Of a DNA stretch of 64,000 nt, positions 25,748-35,027 are shown piece after piece. A model generated the notes under the pieces. That model saw only the letters and a list, made by a program, of their open reading frames with translations, was not told where the DNA came from and did not search any database. This DNA is from Nocardia cyriacigeorgica. Its GTDB lineage: Bacteria > Actinomycetota > Actinomycetes > Mycobacteriales > Mycobacteriaceae. Every line of letters begins with the position of its first letter. Position 1 is the stretch's first letter. Where the stretch lies: contig NZ_VBUT01000006.1 in NCBI RefSeq assembly GCF_005863245.1, positions 124,001-188,000 on the forward strand, given 5' to 3'. Both the position numbers and the translations under genes were made by a program.

Positions 25748-26515
25748 ATGAGCGGCCCGTACGGACCGAACGACGCCCCTGGTCCCGGGGAGGGACGCAA
25801 CGATCCCACCCAGCACTGGGGTGGACAGCAGGCGCCCGGCGGGGCCGGGCCGACCCAGCAGTGGGGTGGCCAGCAGCCGGCCGCGGCGCAGCCCACCCAG
25901 CAGTGGGGCGGTGGTGAGCAGGGCTCGCAGCAGCAGTGGGGACAGCAGCCCGGCCAGCCCCAGCAGCCCGGCCAGCCGCAGTGGGGACAGCCCCAGCAGC
26001 CGCAGCAGCCCAGCCAGCCGCAGAGCCAGCCGTGGGCGCAGCCGCAACCCCAGCAGCAGTGGGGACAGCAGCCGCAGCAGCCCGGTCAGCCGCAGTGGGG
26101 TCAGCCCCAGCAGCCGCAGCAGGATTGGGGCCAGCAGGGCCAGCAGCAGTGGAACCCGAACCAGCCGCAGCAGCCGCTCCAGCAGAGCGGTGGCAGCGGC
26201 GGCGGTAAGAGCAAGGGCCTGATCATCGGCCTCGCGGTGCTCGGCGTCGCGATCGTCGGCGGCATCGTCGCGCTCATCCTGCTGCTCACCGCCAAGGACG
26301 AACTCGACCAGGCGGCCGTGCAGTCCGGTGTGCAGAAGGTGCTCTCGGAGTCCTACGGCATCGAAGACGTCAGCGATGTCTCCTGCCCCGCAGGCCAGGA
26401 AGTCAAGGTAGACGCCACCTTCACCTGCGACCTCAAGGTCAGCGGCGAGGCCAAGAAGGTCAGCGTCAAGATCACCAAGGACGACGGCACCTACGAGGTC
26501 GGCCGCCCGAGCTGA
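25748..26515 (+). CDS. DUF4333 membrane protein with Pro/Gln/Trp-rich head
   Basis: This 255-residue protein is built from three parts. Residues 1-155 are low complexity, with repeats built on Q-Q-W-G and Q-P-G-Q-P-Q. One transmembrane helix follows at about 158-181 ('GLIIGLAVLGVAIVGGIVALILLL'-type). The C-terminal DUF4333 domain is extracytoplasmic ('ESYGIEDVSDVSCPAGQEVKV', two Cys, 'KVSVKITKDDGTYEVG'). This matches the Mtb protein that follows helY. GGAGG precedes the ATG. Function unknown. Confidence 0.88.
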   Translation: MSGPYGPNDAPGPGEGRNDPTQHWGGQQAPGGAGPTQQWGGQQPAAAQPTQQWGGGEQGSQQQWGQQPGQPQQPGQPQWGQPQQPQQPSQPQSQPWAQPQPQQQWGQQPQQPGQPQWGQPQQPQQDWGQQGQQQWNPNQPQQPLQQSGGSGGGKSKGLIIGLAVLGVAIVGGIVALILLLTAKDELDQAAVQSGVQKVLSESYGIEDVSDVSCPAGQEVKVDATFTCDLKVSGEAKKVSVKITKDDGTYEVGRPS

Positions 26516-26587
26516 TCCATGTCGGGGCGCGCGCTGAGCGTGTGCGCGGCCCGGCCACGGTTCGGACGGCTGCCGTTCCCGCCCGCC

Positions 26588-27246
26588 TCAGAGCCCGGGG
26601 CCCGCGACGAACGCCGCACCGCCCAGACCGAACTCCAACCGGTGAATCGCCGGCATCGGCACGGCCCGCACGAACGGCCACCCGATGCCGGCGATTCCGT
26701 ATCCGGGGAGTGCGGTCCTTTCCCACCGAGAACGAGCCGTGGTTCCCCGGCGACGAAGAGGTGCAGCGCCGCAATCGCGCCTGGATTGCCTGGAATGCGG
26801 AACGCGATGAATGTCCGGTGGCTGACACCGACTGGTCCGCGGGCTTCCTCCGCCCACCGGCTCAGCGTCGGCACCGCCCGCTCCGACAGCTGCCGCAGGC
26901 TTTCGCCACCCGGCCGAGCCGTCTCCGGCCGTGCCCAACTCCGGGCGTACCAGCGCGCGTAGTCCGGCGTCGGCGGGATGCCCGAATCCCATTCCCGCAG
27001 CGCTCGATCCGTGCACATAGCCATGCCCGCAGCCTGTGCGGTGGGCGTAACGGTCTGTACCGCACGCAGATACGGGCTCGACACCACTTCAGTCGGACCG
27101 AAGGCGAGCAGCACGGGTATCAGCTGCCGGGCCGAGTCTCGGCCGGTGGCGGTCAGTCCGCGGCGGTGGTCGTTCGGTCCGTTGGCACGGGGTGTCCCTG
27201 CATCGGCGTGCCGGACGAGCAGCACTGTCGGTTGCGTACTTTCCAA
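26588..27246 (-). pseudogene. Histidine phosphatase family gene, frameshifted
   Basis: The main frame, possibly from TTG 27246, encodes the phosphoglycerate-mutase-like core: 'TVLLVRHADAG' (phosphoaccepting His), 'TATGRDSARQLIPVLLAFGPTEVVSSPYLRAVQT' and 'REWDSG', then the second catalytic His in 'VGVSHRTFIAF'. After about 26730 the coherent C terminus ('GWPFVRAVPMPAIHRLEFGLGG') is found only in another frame, ending at 26588. One frameshift therefore separates the halves. The usual S-H-G is S-H-R here. Either a decaying gene or a sequence error. Confidence 0.65.
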
Positions 27247-27557
27247 TTGCGCCGTTCGCGTGGGATCTGCTGTGGCCGAATGACTTCGAGTGCGTCGGAG
27301 CAGCGCTCGAATCGCGCCGGGGTTGATGATCCATTCGGCGTGGGCCATCCCCGGCATGGTTGAAATCCGGCGGCGGCGCCGGCACACGGCCGCCGGCCGC
27401 CGCGAGGCCCGGAAATCAGCACGGCAGCGCCCGTCATCCGCGGTGCGCAGCCGGCGTCCCGCGACACCGTAGATCGGTCCATCGGCAGCGCGGGCGTACG
27501 TGGACATCCGCTGTCGGGCACCGGCTGCCACCCGCATGGCTGGTGGCAGTCTGCTGC
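27247..27557. other. Intergenic stretch without a recognised gene
   Basis: Open frames here are compositionally biased (Arg/Pro-rich) and resemble nothing I recognise. A possible N-terminal extension of the broken phosphatase (M-A-H-A-E-W-I-I-N-P-G from 27348) is the only hint of coding. Confidence 0.4.
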
Positions 27558-28529
27558 TCAGCCGCGGGGTGCGGCCATGGCGGTGATTAGGCGGGTGATG
27601 GGGCTGTCGGCGTTGTAGGTGACGGCCAGTTCGCGCAGGCGGTCGGGGTCGGCGGGGGCCGTGGGGAGGATGTCGGGGCGGGAGAGGGTGACGTCGGCGT
27701 CGCGGACCACCCGGACCACGGGGGCGGCGGCGGTCAGATAGGTCTCGGCGGCACGGAGTTTGGTGCGCACGCTCTGGGAGAGGTCGGCGGCCGGATCGTC
27801 GACGGCGGCGCGCAACGCCTCCAGGGAGCCGAAGCGGGTGATGAGGGTGGACGCCGATTTCTCGCCGATACCGGGAACACCGGGCAGGCCGTCGGAGGCG
27901 TCGCCGCGCAGCGTGGCCATATCGGCGTAGGCGGGTCCCGCATTCTCCAGTGGCACACCATATTTCGCGGAGACCTCGGCCGGGCCGAACAGCTCGGCCT
28001 TCGCCAGGCCACGTCCGACGTAGAGCACCCGCACCGGCGGCGCGGGCGTATCGCGCACCAGTTGCAGCAGATCGCGGTCGCCGCTCACCACGATCACCTC
28101 ATCGGTCCGCTCGCGGGTCGCGAGCGTGCCGAGCACATCGTCGGCTTCCAGTCCTTCGGCGCCGCCGGTCGCGATCCCGGCCGCCGCCAGCACCTCGAGG
28201 ATCATCGGCACCTGCGGGGTGAGTCGGTCGGGCACCTCCTCGGCGCCGGGCGCGGCCGCGGCGGAGGTGTCGAGCCGGTGAGTCTTGTACGTGGGTACCA
28301 GATCGACGCGGAACTGCGGCCGCCACTCCAGATCCAGGCACACCACGAGCCGGCTGGGGGAGTGGCGGGTGATCAGGGCTGCGACCATATCGGTGAATCC
28401 GCGCAGCGCGTTCACCGAGCGCCCGTCGGGGGCGGTGATCTTCTCCGGGATCGCGTGGAAGGCGCGGAACCAGAGGCTGGCACCGTCGAGCAGCAGCAGG
28501 GGACCGGTTGCGGGAGCGGCTGACGTCAC
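27558..28529 (-). CDS. 5'-3' exonuclease (PolI N-terminal-like FEN domain)
   Basis: This 323-residue stand-alone 5' nuclease has the FEN/5'-3' exonuclease domain with acidic metal ligands in 'LLLDGASLWFRAFHA', 'VVCLDLEWRP', 'GLEADDVLGTLA' and 'VVSGDRDLLQLV', then the helix-3-turn motif 'DGLPGVPGIGEKSASTLITRFGSLEAL'. It probably trims flaps or RNA primers in addition to DNA polymerase I. This matches the mycobacterial order (orthologue of the Rv2090 type). The GTG start has a -10-like TAACCT 6 nt upstream. Confidence 0.9.
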   Translation of the reverse strand: MTSAAPATGPLLLLDGASLWFRAFHAIPEKITAPDGRSVNALRGFTDMVAALITRHSPSRLVVCLDLEWRPQFRVDLVPTYKTHRLDTSAAAAPGAEEVPDRLTPQVPMILEVLAAAGIATGGAEGLEADDVLGTLATRERTDEVIVVSGDRDLLQLVRDTPAPPVRVLYVGRGLAKAELFGPAEVSAKYGVPLENAGPAYADMATLRGDASDGLPGVPGIGEKSASTLITRFGSLEALRAAVDDPAADLSQSVRTKLRAAETYLTAAAPVVRVVRDADVTLSRPDILPTAPADPDRLRELAVTYNADSPITRLITAMAAPRG

Positions 28530-28830
28530 GGGGCGAGGTTACCCGGCGGGACCGACAGGGCCGGACGGAAACACTCGCACCGGGTATCGGGGACCGGGCG
28601 CAGCACGCGGGGAGCTGTCGAGTGGGCGATGAGCGTCCGCTGTCCGAGCCCGGCGTGGTCGGCGGCCGAGTATGCAGTGCCGAGATCGTCTCGAGGACCG
28701 ATCCGGCTGTAACTGGACGAACGTACCGAGCTTTGAAGCCCAGCCGTCGAGCCTGCTCCGCGACTTCCCAGCAACACCGAACGCTCGGAGTCGATCCGAG
28801 CGGCCCGTCCGACGGGTAACGTCGGGCGGT

Positions 28831-29958
28831 ATGAGCTCGCACACGGATTCACGATTCGCGGCGGACGTCTACGCCGACCGGCTCGAGCGCGCGGTACAGC
28901 AGATGCGCGAGGCTCACCTCGACGCCCTGCTCATCACTCCGGGCCCGGATCTGCGCTATCTGATCGGTTCGGCCGCCGACTCGTTCGAGCGGCTGACCTG
29001 CCTGGTGATCCCCGCCGACAAGGGCACGCCGTCGGTGGTGATTCCGAAGCTGGAACTGGCCTCCCTGGAGGGTTCGGCCGCCTCGGACCTCGGTTTACAG
29101 GTCCACGATTGGGTCGATGGTGTCGATCCGTATCAGATCGTGAAGTCGGCATTGCATGTCGGCTCGCGGGTCGCGGTGACCGACTCCATGCCGGCTCTGC
29201 ATCTGATTCCGCTGGCCGAATCCTTCAGCGGCCTGCCCGCCTCGGCCACGCCCGTGCTGCGTGAACTGCGCATGATCAAGGACGCCGCCGAGATCGAAGC
29301 GCTTCGGGAAGCGGGCGCCGCCATCGACCGCGTGCACGCCAGGATGGGCGAATGGTTGCTGCCCGGGCGCACCGAAGCCGAGGTGGCGGCCGATATCGAG
29401 CAGGCGATCATCGCCGAGGGCCATACCGCAGCCGAGTTCATCATTGTCGGCAGCGGCCCGAACGGCGCGATTCCGCATCACACGAAATCGGAACGGCGGT
29501 TGCAGCAGGGTGACGTCGTCGTCATCGATATCGGCGGCCCCGTCGCGACCGGATACAACTCCGACTGCACCCGCACCTACGTGCTCGGTGAGCCCAGCGC
29601 CGAGGTGGCCACCCGCTACGCCGAACTGGAAGAGGCCCAGGCGGCGGCGGTCGCCGCGGTGCGGCCCGGGGTGACCGCCGAATCGGTGGACGCCGCCGCC
29701 CGCGAACCGCTGCGGGCCGCCGGTCTCGGCGAGGCGTTCCTGCACCGCACCGGGCACGGGATCGGCCTGTCGGTGCACGAAGAGCCCTACATCGTCGAGG
29801 GCAATACGCTCGAACTGCGGCCCGGCATGGCGTTCAGCGTCGAACCTGGTATCTACTTCCGGGGCGAGTGGGGTGCGCGGATCGAGGACATCGTGGTGGT
29901 CACCGAGGACGGCGCCGAATCGATGAACCAGCGTCCGCACGGGCTGACCGTGCTCTGA
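28831..29958 (+). CDS. pepE: M24 family Xaa-Pro dipeptidase PepE
   Basis: This 375-residue creatinase/prolidase-fold aminopeptidase has an N-terminal creatinase-like domain followed by the M24 pita-bread domain. All five metal ligands are present: D233 ('VVIDIGGPVATGYNSD'), D245, H309 ('RTGHGIGLSVHEEP'), E338 ('SVEPGIYF') and E352 ('ARIEDIVVV'). It should cleave Xaa-Pro dipeptides or N-terminal residues before proline in the cytosol. A TAACGT hexamer lies 8 nt before the ATG. It diverges from the exonuclease gene. Confidence 0.9.
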   Translation: MSSHTDSRFAADVYADRLERAVQQMREAHLDALLITPGPDLRYLIGSAADSFERLTCLVIPADKGTPSVVIPKLELASLEGSAASDLGLQVHDWVDGVDPYQIVKSALHVGSRVAVTDSMPALHLIPLAESFSGLPASATPVLRELRMIKDAAEIEALREAGAAIDRVHARMGEWLLPGRTEAEVAADIEQAIIAEGHTAAEFIIVGSGPNGAIPHHTKSERRLQQGDVVVIDIGGPVATGYNSDCTRTYVLGEPSAEVATRYAELEEAQAAAVAAVRPGVTAESVDAAAREPLRAAGLGEAFLHRTGHGIGLSVHEEPYIVEGNTLELRPGMAFSVEPGIYFRGEWGARIEDIVVVTEDGAESMNQRPHGLTVL

Positions 29959-30325
29959 GATCGCATGCCGGTCACCGTCAGGGGCGTGTGAGTTCGTGTG
30001 CGTTCGGCGAGCCCGGTGCGGACGGCTCCGGGCGATAACGTGCGGTACGTGCCCGGCGGACAGTGGCAGCGACCTGTGAGTCACCCGACGTGCCGATCGC
30101 CGCTGTTCGCCCGAGGGCGGCGGCGTCGACGCAGGCGCGCCGATGTCACATGCCGCCCGGTTTCACCAGCCAGGCTCTGGAGGCCGTCCGGCGGTACTCC
30201 GCACCGTCGCGCGATTCCACCGTCGCGCCGCAGGCTGTCGACACCCTGGCTCGCCGACCACCGGCGCTGATCCGATACCCCGGCTGACCGGCCGTCGGCG
30301 CTCATCCGCTGCGCACTGTGCTCGC
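29959..30325. other. Intergenic stretch, nothing recognised
   Basis: About 370 bp between two convergent genes. Open frames on both strands are short and Arg-rich and lack start signals. I see no repeat or RNA element here. Confidence 0.4.
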
Positions 30326-30733
30326 TCACTCGCCGCGCAGAGTGCTGCTGGACAACACTCGCTGCACCTGAATGGCGATGACCACCCGCGTGGAGTTCTC
30401 CCGCGGCACCCGGTAGCGCCCCGCATACCGCTGCACCGCCTCGCCGACGCTGACCGGATCGTCGAGCACCGTCGCCGGGCCTTCCAGCGTCAGCCAGCGG
30501 ATTCCGTCGACCTGACTGACCGCTGCGTACCCGGACCGGCGGACATTGCGCACCTTCACCGACCCGTCGTTGGTGATGACGCGCGCGATCCCGGCCTCGG
30601 CGTCCCAGGTGAACCCGACGGCCACCACATGCGGTGTGCCGTCGGCGCGCAGCGTGGTGAGAGTGGCCAGATGTCGTTCGGTCACGAACTCGACAGCGGC
30701 AGGGGAGAGTTGGACAGCAGCACCGATCGCCAT
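30326..30733 (-). CDS. F420H2-dependent (biliverdin) reductase, split-barrel family
   Basis: This 135-residue protein of the PPOX/FDOR split-barrel family closely resembles Mtb Rv2074, characterised as an F420H2-dependent biliverdin reductase: 'ERHLATLTTLRADGTPHVVAVGFTWD', 'RVITNDGSVKVRNVRRSGYAAVSQVDG' and 'RYRVPRENSTRVVIAIQVQRVL'. Cofactor F420 use is inferred from the family. The ATG has TACCGT 6 nt upstream, suggesting a leaderless message. It is positioned beside the SDR gene, as in mycobacteria. Confidence 0.85.
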   Translation of the reverse strand: MAIGAAVQLSPAAVEFVTERHLATLTTLRADGTPHVVAVGFTWDAEAGIARVITNDGSVKVRNVRRSGYAAVSQVDGIRWLTLEGPATVLDDPVSVGEAVQRYAGRYRVPRENSTRVVIAIQVQRVLSSSTLRGE

Positions 30734-30745
30734 GGTTAGACGGTA

Positions 30746-31081
30746 GCGTGGCCGGCTCGGGCTACGGCTGGTCGGGCGAGGATCTCGACGCCTCCGGTGG
30801 TCGCGGTGCGGCCTCCGTCGGGATCAGCCAGTGATGGGAGCCGGGCTGTTCGCTACGCGCGTCGTGATGTCGCAACCGCTCACGGTGGATCCGGCCGACC
30901 CGACTACCGGAGGCAAGCAGGTACCCGCGCGGACCGAACGCGTGTCACCAGGCCGGTCTGCTTCCTTGTCGAATCGTCATCGAGCGTGGGTGTGGCGACT
31001 GGCGTCCTACCGGCGAGCGACATCAGTGTTCGACCGGTTCACGGTTGCAAGTCGTGTCGCACCGGATGACAGGATGGGCGC
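30746..31081. other. Intergenic stretch, nothing recognised
   Basis: About 335 bp between divergent genes. No coding frame has family features, and no inverted repeat stands out apart from promoter-type sequence close to each start. Confidence 0.35.
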
Positions 31082-31846
31082 ATGGGATGGCGTAGTGCGC
31101 GAGAACTCGATGCGGGGACGGTGCTGGTGCTCGGCGGGCGCAGCGAAATCGGGCTCGAAGTGGCGCGGCGGGTGGCGCCGGGCCGGACGGTGGTGCTCGC
31201 CGCGCGCCGCAGCGATGAGCTGGCCGAACAGGTCGCGGCCGTCGAGGCGGCGGGTGCGGCGGCCGTGCACTGCGTCGAATTCGACGCCGACGACACCGCA
31301 AGTCATCCCGCACTGCTGGAGAAGATCGCCGCCGAACACGGGCCGCTCGGGGTCGTGGTGGTGGCTTTCGGCATCCTGGGTGATCAAGCCCGCGCCGAAC
31401 GCGATCCGGCGCACGCGCTCGCGGTGGTGCACACCGATTTCACCGCGCAGGTCAGCGTGCTGACGGTGCTGGCGAACATGCTGCGCGCCCAGGGCAGCGG
31501 CCAGCTGGTGGTCTTCAGCTCCATCGCCGGGGTGCGGGTGCGGCGCGCGAACTACGTCTACGGTTCGGCCAAGGCCGGGCTCGATGGATTCGCCAGCGGG
31601 CTCGGTGACGCCCTGCATGGCACCGGTGTGCACCTGATGCTGGTGCGGTCCGGATTCGTCATCGGACGGATGACCGAGGGGATGGAACCCGCACCGTTCT
31701 CGAGCACACCGGGACAGGTCGCCGACGCCGTCGTCGCAGGTCTGCACCGGCGATCGGAGCGGGTGGTGGTGCCCGGCATCCTTCGGCTCGTTTTCGTGGC
31801 CTTCCGGATGATGCCGCAGTCGATCTGGCGCCGGATGCCGCGATGA
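31082..31846 (+). CDS. Short-chain dehydrogenase, DprE2-like
   Basis: This 254-residue SDR resembles decaprenylphosphoryl-2-keto-ribose reductase (DprE2), which finishes arabinose donor synthesis. It has the divergent nucleotide motif 'VLVLGGRSEIGLEVAR', 'VVVVAFGILGD', 'FSSIAGVRVRRANYVYGSAKAGLDGF' with Y160 and K164, and the C-terminal 'PQSIWRRMPR' matching the family's end. The true dprE2 sits beside dprE1 elsewhere, so this is probably the Rv2073c-type paralogue, whose substrate is unknown. It is followed by cobL. Confidence 0.85.
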   Translation: MGWRSARELDAGTVLVLGGRSEIGLEVARRVAPGRTVVLAARRSDELAEQVAAVEAAGAAAVHCVEFDADDTASHPALLEKIAAEHGPLGVVVVAFGILGDQARAERDPAHALAVVHTDFTAQVSVLTVLANMLRAQGSGQLVVFSSIAGVRVRRANYVYGSAKAGLDGFASGLGDALHGTGVHLMLVRSGFVIGRMTEGMEPAPFSSTPGQVADAVVAGLHRRSERVVVPGILRLVFVAFRMMPQSIWRRMPR

Positions 31847-32093
31847 ACGTCGACCCGATCCGCGACCCTGCCCGCAGCGGGCCGCAAGCGCGAACCGGCC
31901 GAAACGGCCAGTGCCGGGCCGGCCGAGACCGGGCGGATCGGCGCTCGCCGACGCTCCCCGTGGGCCGCGACACCCGAGACTTTTGCGAGCCTGGCGATGC
32001 CGGGTCACGTGTCGTCGCGGGTCGTGCTCTCGTTCCGAGTCCCGGCGCGCCGGCGGTTCCGGTGCCATGGGTGCGGGTTCGGCCGTGGCTCGG

Positions 32094-33344
32094 ATGACCG
32101 GGGGCGCGGACGTCGTGCGATGGTCGGGTGTCCCGATCGCCGTGGTCGGGATCGGTGCGGACGGCTGGCGCGGGCTGGGGGAGACCGCGCGTGATGCGAT
32201 CACCGGCTGCGATGTGCTGATGGGTTCGGCGCGGCAGCTCGCGCTCGTCCCCGACGATGTGAGCGCCGAGCGGATCAGCTGGCCGTCGCCTCTGCTGCCC
32301 GCACTCGCCGGCCTGCTGCGCGCGCACGCTGACTCCCGGATCTGTGTGCTGGCCAGCGGCGATCCGATGTTCTACGGCATCGGCGTCACGCTCGCGAAGC
32401 TGTTCGGCCCCGAGGCGCTGCGGGTGATTCCGCAACCGTCGTCGGCGTCGCTGGCCTGCGCCCGCCTGGGCTGGCCACTCGCCGAGGTCCCCGTCGTCTC
32501 GATGGTCGGACGCGCACCGGCGAACCTGCTGCCCGAACTCACCGGCGGGCGCCGCATCCTCGTGCTCAGCGCCGACGCCGACACGCCCGCGCTTATCGCG
32601 GACCTGCTGAGCCGCAACGGTTTCGGCTCTTCGACGCTCACCGTCCTGGAACAGCTCGGCGGCCCCGGCGAGCGCATCGTCAGCGCGACCGCCTCGACCT
32701 GGGATGATCCGCGCACCGACCCGCTCAATATCGTGGCGATCGACGTCGTCGCGGAGGCCGGCCGCCCCCGCGCGACCCGGCTGCCCGGCCTGCCCGACGT
32801 CCTCTTCGGCGGTGACACCCAGCTCACCAAATCCGAGGTCCGCGCGCTCACCTTGACCGCCCTCGCCCCCGCCCCCGGCGAACTGCTCTGGGACGTCGGC
32901 GGCGGCTCCGGCAGCATCGCCATCGAATGGTGCCGCACCCATCCCAGCTGCCGGGCGGTGAGCTTCGAACGGCTCGAGCAGCGCAGACAGCGGATCGCGG
33001 ACAACGCCGTCGCGCTCGGTGCTCCCGGGATCGAAGTGCGCGGGGAGGTCTGCGCCGAACTCGCGAGCGCCGATCTGCCCGCACCCGACGCGATCTTCCT
33101 CGGCGGCGGCCTCACCCAGGACGGCGTCTTCGAGACATGCTGGTCACATCTGGGCCAGGGTGGGCGGCTGGTGGCCAATGCGGTGACCGCCGAAACCGAG
33201 GCCATGCTGGTGGGCCTGGCCGCCGCGCACGGCGGTGAGCTGCGCAAATTCCAGGTCTACCGGGCCGAGCCGCTCGGTGGGTTCACCGCGTGGCGGCCAC
33301 AGCTGCCGGTGGCGCAATGGTCGGTGGTGAAGGGCTCGGCCTGA
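32094..33344 (+). CDS. cobL: Precorrin-6Y C5,15-methyltransferase (decarboxylating)
   Basis: CobL methylates precorrin-6B at C5 and C15 and removes the acetate side chain in aerobic B12 synthesis. The protein (416 residues from this ATG) is a CbiE-CbiT fusion. Residues 8-205 are the tetrapyrrole methylase half ('IAVVGIGADGWRGLGETAR', 'ICVLASGDPMFYGIGVTLAK'). Residues 225-410 are the CbiT half with the SAM motif 'LLWDVGGGSGSIAIEW' and 'PDAIFLGGGL'. The ATG at 32067 is a possible earlier start; neither has a clear Shine-Dalgarno site. Confidence 0.93.
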   Translation: MTGGADVVRWSGVPIAVVGIGADGWRGLGETARDAITGCDVLMGSARQLALVPDDVSAERISWPSPLLPALAGLLRAHADSRICVLASGDPMFYGIGVTLAKLFGPEALRVIPQPSSASLACARLGWPLAEVPVVSMVGRAPANLLPELTGGRRILVLSADADTPALIADLLSRNGFGSSTLTVLEQLGGPGERIVSATASTWDDPRTDPLNIVAIDVVAEAGRPRATRLPGLPDVLFGGDTQLTKSEVRALTLTALAPAPGELLWDVGGGSGSIAIEWCRTHPSCRAVSFERLEQRRQRIADNAVALGAPGIEVRGEVCAELASADLPAPDAIFLGGGLTQDGVFETCWSHLGQGGRLVANAVTAETEAMLVGLAAAHGGELRKFQVYRAEPLGGFTAWRPQLPVAQWSVVKGSA

Positions 33345-33453
33345 ACGGCGATCCGTCCGTGCCCATGGGTGAAACAGGGCTGTTCCACGCGGTAGGGTCT
33401 GGTCCGAGTTCCGATCGTGATCGGAAACCGAAATTTCCTGACCGGGGAGTTAC

Positions 33454-34077
33454 ATGAAGTACAAGAAGTTCGCCGCCACCGCGTTGCTCGCGGTCGCCGC
33501 CACCGGAGTCAGCGCAGGAACCTCCTACGCCGCTCCGTCGCCCACCCCGCCCGCCGCCCAGGACCAGAGCACCGCGGTGCCGTCGGTCACCGGCGAAGAC
33601 CAGGGCGTGAACTACACCCTCGAGCTCGCCGAAGCCGGCAAGTCGCTGGTCACCACCGTGACCGGTGGCAAGTTCAGCCTCGACACCGACGACAAGACGG
33701 TGACGTTGAAGAACTCCGACGGCGCCGTCGTCACCACGATCCCGCTGACCGCCACCGCCAAGGGGCAGCCGGTCGAGATCGCCGCGACGGTCGACGCCGA
33801 CGGCAGCAAGCTCACCCTGACCCCGCAGGTCACCCCGACCGCGGCCGCCCCGAGCCAGGCCGAGTTCGTCTCGGCGCAGGGCTGGTTCATGGCCGAATTG
33901 CAGCGGGCCTCGCTCGGTGCGCTGGTCGGCGGTCTGATCGGTGCGGCCGTCGGCATCCTGTTCTTCGGTGTCGGCATCCTGCCCGGCGCGGTGCTCGGCG
34001 CCATCATCGGCCTCGCGGTCGCGGGTGGTCCGGAGCTGCTGAACGCGGGCCTGGCCTACTTCAGCGGCCAGCCCTGA
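33454..34077 (+). CDS. Secreted protein with C-terminal glycine-zipper membrane segment
   Basis: This 207-residue exported protein has a Sec signal peptide at residues 1-26 (ending S-Y-A), a beta-rich domain at 40-130 ('GVNYTLELAEAGKSLVTTVTG', 'ADGSKLTLTPQVTPT') and a hydrophobic Gly-rich C terminus ('LGALVGGLIGAAVGILFFG', 'LGAIIGLAVAGG'). It is a paralogue of the protein at 63373-63921. I know of no function; the family appears restricted to Nocardia-like organisms. GGGGAG precedes the ATG. It lies between cobL and cobK, and its TGA overlaps the likely CTG start of cobK. Confidence 0.75.
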   Translation: MKYKKFAATALLAVAATGVSAGTSYAAPSPTPPAAQDQSTAVPSVTGEDQGVNYTLELAEAGKSLVTTVTGGKFSLDTDDKTVTLKNSDGAVVTTIPLTATAKGQPVEIAATVDADGSKLTLTPQVTPTAAAPSQAEFVSAQGWFMAELQRASLGALVGGLIGAAVGILFFGVGILPGAVLGAIIGLAVAGGPELLNAGLAYFSGQP

Positions 34078-34823
34078 ACATCCTGATATTGGGCGGAACC
34101 CGGCAGGCCCGGGAACTGGCCCGCATCGCTTCCGGCGAGCGCGGATTCGACATCGTCTCCTCGCTCGCCGGACGTGTTCGTGAACCTGTCCTGCCCGCCG
34201 GTGAGGTGCGGGTGGGCGGGTTCGGTGGGCCGGAGGGTTTGCGGGAGTTCCTGCGCACGCGGCGGATCGAGGCTGTCGTCGACGCGACCCATCCGTTCGC
34301 CGACACCATCACCGGTAATGCGGCCATCGCTTGCCGCGCCGCCGATACACCGTTGCTGCGGCTGAGTCGCCCCGGCTGGTCGGCGAAACCGGGCGACCAC
34401 TGGATCCGCGTGCCCGATCTGGCCGCCGCGGCCGCGCGCGTCACCGAGTTGGGGGAGCGGGTGTTTCTCACGATCGGGCGCCAGGGGGTCGGCGCGTTCG
34501 CCGGGCATACCGAACAGTGGTTCCTCATCCGCGCGATCGATCCGCCGGAATCGGCCCTGCCGCCCCATCATGAAATCCTGCTGGCCCGTGGGCCTTTCAC
34601 CGTCGAGTCCGAAGCCGGGCTCTTGACCGAGCATCGCATCGACGTGCTCGTCACCAAGGACAGCGGTGGCGCCGACACCGCCGCGAAACTGATGGCGGCA
34701 CGCGAGGCACGGCTTCCGGTGCTGATGGTCGACCGACCCGCGACACCACCGGGCATCGAGGTCGTGGCCGAGGTCGCGCAAGCGCTCGACTGGTTGCGCC
34801 GCCGCGCGGACGAGCACGGCTGA
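34074..34823 (+). CDS. cobK: Precorrin-6A reductase
   Basis: CobK reduces precorrin-6A to dihydro-precorrin-6 with NADPH. The 249-residue protein starts with 'LNILILGGTRQARELARI' and carries 'EAVVDATHPFADTITGNAAIAC', 'RVFLTIGRQGVGAF' and 'VTKDSGG.DTAAKL', all typical of CobK. No ATG, GTG or TTG exists before the GGT motif except a TTG inside it. The CTG at 34074, which overlaps the previous stop (CTGA), is therefore the most likely start. cobM, which separates cobK from cobL in M. tuberculosis, is absent here. Confidence 0.9.
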   Translation: MNILILGGTRQARELARIASGERGFDIVSSLAGRVREPVLPAGEVRVGGFGGPEGLREFLRTRRIEAVVDATHPFADTITGNAAIACRAADTPLLRLSRPGWSAKPGDHWIRVPDLAAAAARVTELGERVFLTIGRQGVGAFAGHTEQWFLIRAIDPPESALPPHHEILLARGPFTVESEAGLLTEHRIDVLVTKDSGGADTAAKLMAAREARLPVLMVDRPATPPGIEVVAEVAQALDWLRRRADEHG

Positions 34824-35027
34824 CCACACCTCCGGCGAGTCGCGCTCACCGTCGGCAGAAGAAGTGGTGCACCACCCCGCTGGGACTCGGGATTCGCTCT
34901 AGGTGAAAACGATCGGTCAGTTCGTCCGGGCTCGACCAGAGCCGTTCTCCCTGTCACGCATCGCGGACGCGTTGGGCGACCACCTTCTCGATCAACGATG
35001 CTGCGCCACTGTTGCCGGACCACGTGG

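Noticed and set aside
25860..26170. Repeated CAGCAG/CCGCAG/TGGGGA blocks that could pass for a repeat array or CRISPR-like element
   Set aside because: They are the codons of the Gln/Pro/Trp-rich head of the DUF4333 protein; spacing is in multiples of three and there are no spacers.
28099..28842. Open frame on the minus strand opposite the exonuclease/pepE intergenic region
   Set aside because: It runs in a wrong frame through the exonuclease gene and has Arg/Pro-rich shadow composition.
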